Shown here one piece after another: positions 22,913 through 32,006 of a DNA stretch of 64,000 nt. Each line of letters opens with the position of its first letter. The first letter of the stretch is position 1. Origin of the DNA: Sclerotiophoma versabilis (taxonomy: Eukaryota; Ascomycota; Dothideomycetes; Pleosporales; Didymellaceae); NCBI GenBank assembly GCA_012274445.1, contig JAAROD010000033.1, positions 1,674,001 through 1,738,000 of the forward strand, written 5' to 3'. Position numbers and translations under genes: made by a program. Below the pieces are notes generated by a model. That model was not told the origin of the DNA. It saw only the letters and a list, made by a program, of their open reading frames with translations, and ran no database searches.

Positions 22913-23627
22913 AGCTGCAGTTTCGTGTGGTAGTGAAGGTGGGAGGTTTGCTGGGCGGTAATGAGCGATGGTATCGATTTCGCTCTTGCTTAGCGCAGAT
23001 GATAGCGCAGCGACCTCTCGACTGGGCGAGCGTAGGCGGGAAGAGTTGGTGGGTGTTGTTGTTGGAGCTCTATCTGCTGTCGTGCTTGATGCCAGATGTC
23101 CTGAGATTGGTTGATTGGCCGCTTAGTCAAAAAGCGGACCTCCGACACACTCCGCTCAGCTTGTCCACCCAATTCCCTTGCAACACACTTCAAGAAGACA
23201 ACTGCATATTGCGAAACTTGTAATTGGAGATAACTTCGACTTTGAGATGGCACGATTGGGTTGTTTGTTGGCCCCCAATGTAGAGCGTTGTCCTCTCTCA
23301 CCTGGCACGCAGCCTTGCTCAACCACCTTCACCTTGATTTCGGCTTTGCGTATCATTATTGGTGATAGGTAGACCGTCCTTCAATATCAATTATGTTTCT
23401 TTTTCCATACACCCAACGTACATTACCTAACAACCTTCCTTCAAGATTGCGACAATCGTACTACCTTTCTTCTCTCACAGGCTTTTGTTATTGACCCTGC
23501 GTACATGGGTACAAACTTGTCCACTATTAGCAGTCTCTGAACACGCTCCTGGCCTCTGATAGCACTGATATCGTACTACTACCCTCAAAGCTCAAATCGA
23601 AAACAGCGTTTGGACAGGGTCGCTATC
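22913..23627. promoter_or_regulatory. Divergent promoter and leaders of SEC11 and the BTB-like gene
   Basis: There is no supported gene in these 715 bp. The right half is C/T-rich on the plus strand, as in the leaders of other genes in the window, so it probably contains the transcribed 5' leader of the BTB-like gene. I cannot name specific operators. Confidence 0.45.
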
Positions 23628-25430
23628 ATGGCAACTTTCACACCAGGCTGCATACTTCTGTGGAAAGATCCCGACTCGGGACAGTTATGGCCTGCGGTCT
23701 ACCTCACAGACGATATCGTACCGAAGACATTCCAGGACACTCGGCCGCCCAATCTTTCCAATTTGATACTGAAGCTAAGCCAAGTTGCTAGCGTGGAACA
23801 TCTGTAAGTTTGGCAAACCCGCATGCGCAACGGGGATTGACTAACTACCGGTAGACGTTGGGCAAAAGCCTCCTCGTTGAACACTTACGACCCTGTCTTT
23901 GCAGCAAAACAAAGGTCATCAGGTCCGCCGGAAGTTGCTGCCGCATACGATGTTGCAGACCGAGTTCTAGACAGAGGTCTTCGACTTCAACACTGGAAGT
24001 ATGCTTTAATCAGCCAGGATATCGTTATTATCTCCGATAACGACGATGACCAGAGTGACGATGAAATGGATGAGGACATGAGATGCGCCATAGAACAGAG
24101 TCTGCTCGATGTACGCGCGGAAGAAACACAGATGTTATTAACAGCATCAACTGCCTCGTCGACAAGTGTGGCAGCTGCCAGTCAAACCTTCTCATGTCAA
24201 TCATCGAACCAAGCAGATCCGCTCTCGCCCCTTCACAGAGTTAGTCAGGCCAACTCAAGGCTTCCCGAGCCAACACACGCTTTATCAGGACGCTTGGAGC
24301 CTCACGGCTTCTCCTCACAATCCCCTAAGCGCACATTGTCATCTTCATCGGAAATCTCAGAAAACAAGCGCCCATCGCCTCCTCGCAGAAGGAAGATGAG
24401 CTCCGGCCAAGATTCCACGCACATCGGCATTGAGAGAAGATGGGACTCAGCGTTCGATACATCGTCATCAATCTTTGGTGACGAGTTTCGACTTCCCCCC
24501 AGTAGACGCAAATCAAGCACTCAAAATGCGAAGCCTGCATATGGGCGTCTTCCGCAAAGACCAGCGCGCCGCAAGGAGAGTGCATCCAACCAGGGTCCAT
24601 CAGCCTCGCGATTGTACTCTCAGAATGGTTCTAGTACTGCCGCTGCCTCGGAAGCCGACGATGACATTATTGAAGGCGACCTGTGAGTTCATTGCTAAAC
24701 TATACACCAAGTGAGCTAACCGATATACAGCGAAGACAGCAATCAGTTCGTCCAAGTTTTTGTGGGCCCTGAAGTTGACCCAGATAGTGATCCGGAAGCT
24801 GATCCCCAACGCAAACGCCACCGCTTCCAGCTTCTGAAGGGCCACGTCTCGGATCGCTCCTATTTCCGCAACAATGTGCACGCGATTAGCTACATTATGC
24901 CTATTGGAGAGAACACGTGGGAGCTTGCGCATCCGAAGTTGTCTAACATCGACCCTGGCGACTTCAAGTTCGCCGCTGAGTATCTGACAGATGGCGAATT
25001 TGGCCATCGACAACCAGATGGCGAGGACCAAATCGAGGAAGCATTCGCACAATGTATCTCTGCTTGGGAGGTTGCACAACAGCTGAGTATGGACGACCTT
25101 CAGGAGCACGTGATTGAGAAGATTCAAAGCATCGCGCCTTGGGACATGTACAACGTTTTCGCCCTTGCTTGCTGCATATACTCAAGTGCTCACATTCCAT
25201 CTCAGGCCTGTCGCAGGTTGAGGGACATGCTCTGCTCCTTCATTGCAGAACACTACACTATCTATATGAGAGACGAAGCGCTGAGAAAGCAATTCCTCGA
25301 CCGCATTGACCAGCTCCCGGAGCTGGGAGTGGATGTCCACTTGAAGGTGGCAGAAGTGAAGAGGAGACACCGACGACCAGAAGAGCAGGCGAGGGAACTA
25401 CTAGAGCAGGAGGACATTGCTATCAGCTAA
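23628..25430 (+). CDS. BTB/POZ-like protein with PWWP-like head and UIM-like motif
   Basis: CDS join(23628..23803,23855..24682,24731..25430), 567 aa, with phase consistent at both introns (51 and 48 nt). Residues 7-60 (PGCILLWKDPDSGQLWPAVYLTDDIVP) resemble the head of PWWP-type chromatin readers. Residues about 130-146 (MDEDMRCAIEQSLLD) match the pattern of a ubiquitin-interacting motif. Residues 150-320 are disordered, rich in Ser, Pro and Arg, with basic SPPRRRKMS-type patches that could be nuclear-localisation signals. From about 335 a BTB-like fold follows: VQVFVG, a phenylalanine/histidine core, YFRNN, FKFAAEYLTDGEF, then AWEVAQQLSMDDLQEHVIEKI. BTB proteins often serve as Cullin-3 adaptors, so a role in chromatin-linked ubiquitin signalling is conceivable but is inference. 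The domain calls come from pattern matching by eye. Confidence 0.7.
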
Positions 25431-25773
25431 GAAGCGTGTAGCAACTCCATCTGATTGGGTGGTTGAGGGTTACGCAGCGCTGCAACCAGACATATTGAGA
25501 TGCGCAAACATAATTACTATGTATGGGCATAGCAAGGCGCAGCAAGGCAGATCTAAAAGAGTATATGGGGATAGTGGGTACGGATATAAAGGACAGCTCG
25601 GCGAACGGCTGCCACATCTTTCTTGCGTTTCATGCTGAGTACTGGACGATTTGATCAAACCCAGCTTGCTACAGTATGTACATTCAATGGCATACAGAAA
25701 TATCGCAATACGAGAGAACGGGACCATCGAAGAAGGCGGGAATAGCTCTCATATTATTCACAGCCATCATCAT
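25431..25773. other. Convergent 3' flanks
   Basis: These 343 bp separate the stop codons of the BTB-like gene and RAD9. No gene or clear motif is seen. Confidence 0.6.
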
Positions 25774-27173
25774 CTACCAAAGTCCCTTGATCTCCGACAA
25801 CCGCTGCGTAGGTCCAATCACCGTATTGCTATCCGCTGTATTCGTCCTAGACGTACTTCCACTATCACGGAACGTGGGGAAGATTGCAGCATCATGATCC
25901 GCGCTCGCGTCCCAACCCAACGTCTCCTCGTTATCATAGTTCATCGGCGCCCATGCAGCGTCCTCTTCCTCTTGCATACTTGCATCATTGTGGGGCACGA
26001 ACAGACTCTCCTCGTCTTCTAGTTCTGCTTGCGCTGTCTGGACCTGCGAAGGTGCTGATGACGGCTGTCGTGATCCTGGATTGCGTAGGCGGCCGTTGTG
26101 ATCACGTCGTGATGCTGGTTGGACAGGTGGCGGCATCTCTGAGCGTATACTGCGTGACTCTGTCCGCTCGGAGGCCGCTGATGGCGCATATGAGGCTTGT
26201 CTGCTTTGGTGTTGTGGTGTGGCTGTGTGCGCTGGTGTTGGAGTAGGCGGAGCTCTAGTATAGTCACCAGACGTCATAAGTGTAAACTCGGCTACGAGGC
26301 CGTCGCATCCATAACTGAATTGGAGTGGTCGATTCGGTGCTGAGTAGTAGGCCTTGAGGCGGGTCTTGAGGGTATCTGCATGCAGGACGATGGCTTTAAA
26401 GTCCTTTACGCTGATGACGATGTGTAGACCGGCTTCGACGCTGAAGTCTTCGAAGTCGGACGTGTTCACAGCGACAGCTGTGACAAGTGGATGTTTGAGT
26501 ATCTCCTTCCCGTCCGATATCTTTTCGACATAGCTCTTAAAGACGCATCGCCCATCGTCTCCGGTGAAAATGTCCAGCAACTCGGTTTTCGTGCCAAAGT
26601 ACTCGATGTACTCTCTGACGGCACCAGAGTGCATGCTCCACCTATTCTGTGCCATGCTACGGTCGAAAAGAGCGTGCATGACGTCGACGGCCTCGTAGGT
26701 CAACTTGTACGTTTTAGTGACACCTTGATTGCAGACCATCTTGATGATGAATCTGCAGTGGGCTTCATTGTCCTGGTCTTGCAGGCTGACTTCACAGCGC
26801 TCTACTGCACCGTCTCGGCCTAGCGGGTCGTATAAACGTCCTTTAAAGACAGATAGCAAGGCCTTCGTGTACATACTGCACGTAAAGCGGCCATCTGCGG
26901 CACCGGCATCCGGAACGCATTCATACTGGCTGAAGAACTGCTTGCTGTCGAGTGTCACAGCGCAGTACGCTGACTTGGACGGGTTGAGAGCGGTGAATGT
27001 AAACTGAGATATGAAGCATGAGAAAGTGACCATGATGAATGAAATCAAAGGTGACCCACTCTTTCTCGACGCGCCTCGATGGCAACGGTCTCGCTGAACT
27101 TCCCGAGGCACACTAAGATATCATGAACCTTTGACGCCGCCTCAGGCGTCAGTGTGAAGTCGAGGACGACCAT
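25774..27173 (-). CDS. rad9: DNA-damage checkpoint clamp subunit Rad9 (9-1-1 complex), two exons
   Basis: CDS complement(join(25774..27003,27060..27173)), 447 aa. It is the orthologue of fission-yeast Rad9 and human RAD9A (Ddc1 in budding yeast, not budding-yeast Rad9). With Rad1 and Hus1 it forms a PCNA-like ring loaded at damaged DNA that activates the ATR pathway. The N-terminal PCNA-like fold covers about residues 1-275: MVVLDFTLTPEAASKVHDILVC, then TALNPSKSAYC after the intron. The disordered tail holds DEESLFVP, EETLGWDAS and the terminal GPTQRLSEIKGLW, segments typical of fungal Rad9 tails and likely phosphorylation or partner-binding sites. The intron is 56 nt (GTGGGT..TCTCAG) and in phase. 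It is divergent from the F-box-like gene with 185 bp between starts, where two ACGCG-type elements lie. Confidence 0.92.
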
Positions 27174-27245
27174 TCTGAATGTTCATGTCGGTGGTACTAT
27201 TCTCTGCAACCTAGTGCAGATGAGATGGTGGCCAGGCGTCCGGAA

Positions 27246-27266
27246 ACGCGTGCGCCGAAAACGCGC
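27246..27266. promoter_or_regulatory. Paired MCB-like elements in the RAD9/F-box divergent promoter
   Basis: ACGCGT at 27246-27251 and ACGCGC at 27261-27266, each preceded by A residues, fit the MluI cell-cycle box bound by MBF-type factors in yeasts. They sit midway between the two divergent starts. S-phase regulation of RAD9 from this site is inference; the hexamers could also occur by chance in this moderately GC-rich DNA. Confidence 0.4.
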
Positions 27267-27358
27267 TAGTGCGGTGACATCACGGGAAGCGCGACCCTGC
27301 AGCATTGCGACAGCATCAACATCAACATCAGCATCGACTTTTGATTTCTCGCGCCAAA

Positions 27359-29260
27359 ATGGGCCCCGCACTCCCTGACGATATATTGCATGTGCTTTGC
27401 GAGGAGTTGGCAAATCTTCGACATTTTGACACACTCTTCAACTGCGCTTGCGCCAGTCGTGTGCTAGCAGTACCTGCACTGACTAATTTGTACCGGTGGG
27501 TAACGTGTAACAAATTCGTCTGCAGCGTGCTGATCTTTCCTATAGGTCACACCACGAGGCGCCAATTCGAGGTGGCGGAGATGATGCCCTGGGTCAGCCA
27601 CTCGCCCAAAAGCTCTTGGTCACCCAGCGATGGTCTATCTTGTGGAGGTCCATCATCGCCTCCAGCCTGGATGCCACTCTGTTTCCATACTGCCGCTATA
27701 TAAAAACTCTCGACTTTCGCGATCTAGCGAATCTCTTTGGCGACGATCAGTTTCGCAACAAGGTCTCGAAGTGAGTCTTTTCTTGTCACCGGTTGCTTTG
27801 TGTATTGATCCTTGTTAGACAGTTCTTTTCGGGCCCTCTGAAGCAATTCGAGAGGACAAGAACACGACAGAGTGCTTCTGGTAAAAAGATGACGAGCTTG
27901 GTGGACACGGATACCATCGAAGCTATCGGAGAAGGTAGGTTAATGAGGCTTCACGTTAATCGGCGTCGGTACTTACTCACATAGTCGTAACACAACATAC
28001 CCCCATGCTGGAAACGATAAGTGGTGAATGTAAGTCATCAGAGTCTTATGTTATCCCGTCCCCTGACCGGCCTTAGTAAAATCAGATGCGCTCGTCCGGT
28101 GGACCTCTCGGTTACCTCGTTTACAGAGCCTGGAGCTCTTCGACGGTAAACCCCTTGAGAACCCATTAGTCCATGCATCACTTCACGAGCATTGTCCGAA
28201 TTTCAATGCGCTCATGATCTACACATGGTCTTTGCCAGATCTGGATGACCGCGACCACAAATTTGCCGAATTTCTAAGCTCAATGCGGGCCAACTCACTC
28301 AAGTCACTTCAAACAATGCACGACATAGGCGCTGACGCAGAAACATTCTTGGCTTTGGGTCACCATGGTGGCTCATTGGAAGATCTTGGGATGTACACTT
28401 CGAATGAATCTTTGTCGCACTTGTCCATGCTTCAAGGCTGCACAGCTCTGAGACAGTTGCGCATCGAGGACACTCATGGCGTAGTGGACCTTCAGGCAAA
28501 TCATAATGACGTATTCCTGGAAACAATAGCTTGGCTAGGGAAGTGCAAGGAGCTGCGGAGCATTCGGTTTTCAAATTTTGCCTCAGGAGCATCTGTCATC
28601 ACCCCTGTGCTCTTGGAGCACAATATGCGGCTGGAACACCTGGAAATCGACTCGTACATACTCAAGGACCACAAAACCTTTCATCAAGCACTCGTCCATC
28701 AGCAGGCAAACCTGGTTGAGCTCACCTTGAACGGAGAGACAGAGGGAATGTTCCGAGACGATCTTGATATACTTGTCGATTCCTTGAAGCAGCTGAAGTC
28801 GTTGCAACGGCTTTCGCTAACGCTTTTGGAGGTACTACGCGACGAACACATCATTGCTATGTTCCAAGATCTGAAGCAGCTCGAGACAATTTATGTCACT
28901 GGCTTGGAGTTTAACGATGTCATATTGCCAACTATTGGGGGCCTACCCAACTTGCGAGATGTCACCCTGTCAGGAATTTCAAAGTTTTCCGTCGACGGGC
29001 TTTTTGACTTCATTTCAATGCTCGGGCCTGGAAACCAAGGCATTCGGATTACAATCGACCAGGCAGACCCTGACACTGCGCTATCTGACGATAACCAGGT
29101 GGTGCTAAGTGATTATCTCGCGCAGCAAGTAGGGGGTACATTTGATTACACACTATACAAAGGTTCGTTGCAACCCGGTATCTGTTTTAATCGCTGGACT
29201 GCAGGCTAATTCTCGAATACAGATCCTTACATTTCAGAGTTTGAGGGCGATTCGGACTGA
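27359..29260 (+). CDS. F-box/leucine-rich-repeat-like protein, six exons
   Basis: CDS join(27359..27495,27546..27770,27819..27934,27985..28029,28077..29162,29223..29260), 548 aa, with all phases consistent. Residues 3-46 (PALPDDILHVLCEELANLRHFDTLFNCACASRVL) resemble an F-box. The large fifth exon has irregular leucine-rich repeats of the form LxxLxLxx (for example LRQLRIED, LEHLEID, LVELTLNG, LQRLSLTLLEVL), each about 25-30 residues apart. F-box/LRR proteins usually act as substrate receptors of SCF ubiquitin ligases; the substrate is unknown. The last intron uses a weak donor, GTTCGT. Without splicing it the protein would end in about 16 different residues (ending CFNRWTAG) instead of DPYISEFEGDSD. 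Four of the five introns are 47-50 nt. It shares a short divergent promoter with RAD9. Confidence 0.75.
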
Positions 29261-29663
29261 AGATGTCTGGGTCGCGCTTCAGCACCTACAACTCACCACA
29301 CTTGTTAACACAGATCTGCTCGAATCAAGTGCCGGTCCTGCCTCAGCTTAATGATTACGCGTGAGAAGCAGTAGTGTCTGTGGAAGCAATTTTACCAGTA
29401 TCAGCCAGAAAAAAGCCATTGATAACATCGAGTGGTCACCATGAGGGAAGGGCATCTGACTTGTGTCGGTCGGATATCGTGCAGGCTGCGGAGAACTTGT
29501 AAAGTTTTTGTAGTTTTGTCTGCAGGTGTGCTAAGTTACACCTCATGACGTGGGTCTCGCCTAGTCTCGGATAGCGGGGCTCGGAAAAGGTACCGTTCTG
29601 TGCCTGAGAATCTTCACAATCCAGACCTCCAGATCAGGGCTGTCAATCCAAGATCGATCTACA
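29261..29663. other. Intergenic region upstream of THI20
   Basis: 403 bp with no supported gene. I looked for a thiamine-pyrophosphate riboswitch core here and did not find one. Confidence 0.55.
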
Positions 29664-31589
29664 ATGGTTGCTTCAAAGCGGATCCTGGTGATCGCCGGCT
29701 CGGACAGCTCAGGTGGAGCGTACGCCTACTCCTCGCCCTACAACATCGCCGATTGCGACTAACAATTTACTTGCAGCGGTCTTGAAGCTGACCAAAAGGT
29801 CATCGCTGCACATGGGTGCTATGCAATGACTGCAACGACTGCTCTTACAGCGCAAAACACACGGGGTGTTCGAGACATCCACCACACGCCGCCTGCATTC
29901 TTGAAGAAGCAGCTTGATGCTGTCTGCGATGACGTTGGAGTTGATGTGGTCAAGACAGGTACCACCTCAATAAAACGTGCGATGGTTAGAATTGACAGTG
30001 TGCACAGGCATGCTTGCATCGGCCGACACCATCAAGATTGTCGCAGATGCATTTCGTCGGTACAATATCGCAACGAGTGTTGTAGATCCTGTGCGCAACT
30101 CCATCGCCATCTGCGGACACGAAGCACCGGGCTTCACATATGCTAATACGTAAGGCAGGTTATGGTGTCAACATCCGGCTCGCACTTGCTTCCAGAGTCA
30201 GCCATCTCAACCCTGATCGACAAGTTGTTACCTCTGACGACAATCCTGACACCCAATCTGCCCGAAGCCAAGTTACTTCTGAAGATCGCAGGAGTAGACG
30301 TCAAGACTCCAGAAAACGTCGAAGATATCGTGGACATGGCTAAGCGTATTCAGCAGCTAGGCCCAAAGTATGTGTTGCTCAAGGGTGGGCACCTGCCACT
30401 CACGAAAGGACGTTTAGTGAGCAAAGGCGAGGAAGACAGGGAAATTGTGCTGAATGTGTTGGTCAGCAAAGACAATGTAACAATGATGGAGTGTGAGTAT
30501 TTGCGCAGCAGAAACACGCATGGCACAGGGTGCTCGTTAGCCTGTAAGTTGTCGTAAGACCTCCTTTGGGACCCAAAGCATTGACGTCCGAAAAGCCGCC
30601 ATTGCATGTAACCTCACGTCTGGTCTGAGCATGGTGAAAGCTGTCGACAAAGCCAATCGTTACGTTGAGGCTGGGATCAGGACAAGTGTAGACTTGGGTA
30701 AGGGCAGTGGTCCAATCAACCACTTCCATTCGACATATACGCTGCCGTTTGCCCAGTAAGCTCATCCAAGCCACGTGGCACACATATATCGAGGCAGCTA
30801 CTAAGCACCTGCATAGAGGCGGATTTATACAATACATGCTCGATCGTGATGACGTGCAAAAGCCATGGAAAGAGTATACGGAGCATGAGTTTGTGCAGAA
30901 GATGGGCGACGGATCGCTTCCTATCGAAAACTACAAGTACTACCTAATCCAGGATTACTTATTCTTGGTAGGATGCAGCTATCCAGATCACGTTGAGATG
31001 GTATTGATAGCCTATTAGGTCCAGTTTGCACGAGCTACAGCCCTTGGTGCTTACAAGTCTAGCTCTCTAAACGACATTGGTCGCTCAGTGCAGCAGGTCG
31101 TTACTTTGCAGGAGGAGATCAAGCTGCATATCGACTTTTGCAAGGAGCAGGGACTATCTGTCAAAGACATCGAGAGTCAAGAAGAGGACCAAGCAACGAC
31201 GGCCTACACCAGGTATGTTCTGGACATTGGGCAGTCCCAAGATTGGCTTGCCCTTCAAGTCGCACTACTGCCTTGTCTCATTGGGTACGGCATCATCGCG
31301 AAACGACTCTTCGATGACACCAATACTCTCAAGGAAGGCAGGTACTGGACGTGGATTCAGCAGTACGTTGATGAAGCATACATGGAGGCCATGGCAAGGG
31401 GCTCTGCGCTGGTCGAGGAGCACGCGGGAAAGCAGTCGGTTGCGCGACTCGAAGAGCTGGCCCAGATCTTCATTCATGCAACGAACGTAAGTGCTGCAGC
31501 CCGCTACCTGCTGTTCTTGAGCTAACCTACCTCAGATGGAAAGAGGATTTTGGGACATGGGTATGAGAGCTGGGGGTGCGACCAAATGA
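29664..31589 (+). CDS. THI20: Bifunctional HMP-phosphate kinase / TenA-type protein of thiamine metabolism, eight exons
   Basis: CDS join(29664..29719,29777..29958,30008..30090,30159..30543,30596..30755,30817..30967,31019..31486,31536..31589), 512 aa against about 550 in yeast Thi20; all seven junctions keep phase. The N-terminal ThiD domain (about 1-290) phosphorylates hydroxymethylpyrimidine and its phosphate for thiamine synthesis. It shows the ribokinase-type start ILVIAGSDSSGGAG, VVDPVMVSTSGS and the anion-hole motif NTHGTGCSLASAIA. The C-terminal TenA/thiaminase-II domain (about 300-512) shows WKEYTEHEFV, YYLIQDYLFLVQFARA and ALLPCLIGYGIIAKRL, with a Cys in the LPC segment where TenA proteins carry one. 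TenA domains salvage pyrimidine from degraded thiamine. The intron density is much higher than in its neighbours. Intron lengths run from 49 to 68 nt. Confidence 0.92.
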
Positions 31590-32006
31590 GAGTCGGCAAA
31601 TGCATTTGGGTCACAACATAGTTTTGGGACGTCGCTGTGGGTGGCACAAACCAAGTAGCAACACGTTTGCAGGCATAGCGAAAGCGCTGTTGCACATCGA
31701 TTATGTGGGTCTTTGTTGTCGATAACGTTCTTCGCCCCTTCCTCTAAATCTTCTCGGCGGACCCTGCCCCGTCCGAGCGCTAGTGTGCTTGGCGCGACTG
31801 GTTTTTGTCGCCCTCACCACTTTTTTCTGTCGCTCACCACACCTACAACTCACTTCACACCTGAGTTTTCACGCTGCAGACTTTGCGATCTCTTATTGTC
31901 GCATTCTTGCACATCACACACTACAGCAGTTTCAGACGAAACACGTCACTCATTCTCGCTGAAACTCTCATCTCTTTCACCGGCCCTCACTGAACACTCG
32001 ACAAAC
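31590..32006. promoter_or_regulatory. Promoter and leader of DBP2
   Basis: 417 bp between the THI20 stop and the DBP2 start. The final 250 bp are strongly C/T-rich on the plus strand, as expected for the leader of a highly expressed fungal gene. No gene is seen. Confidence 0.5.

Noticed and set aside
29400..29663. Possible TPP riboswitch upstream of THI20, suggested by a CTGAGA-containing segment near 29603
   Set aside because: The other conserved aptamer core (the CCTGAT..GATAAT side) is not present at suitable distance, and no paired P1 helix could be drawn.
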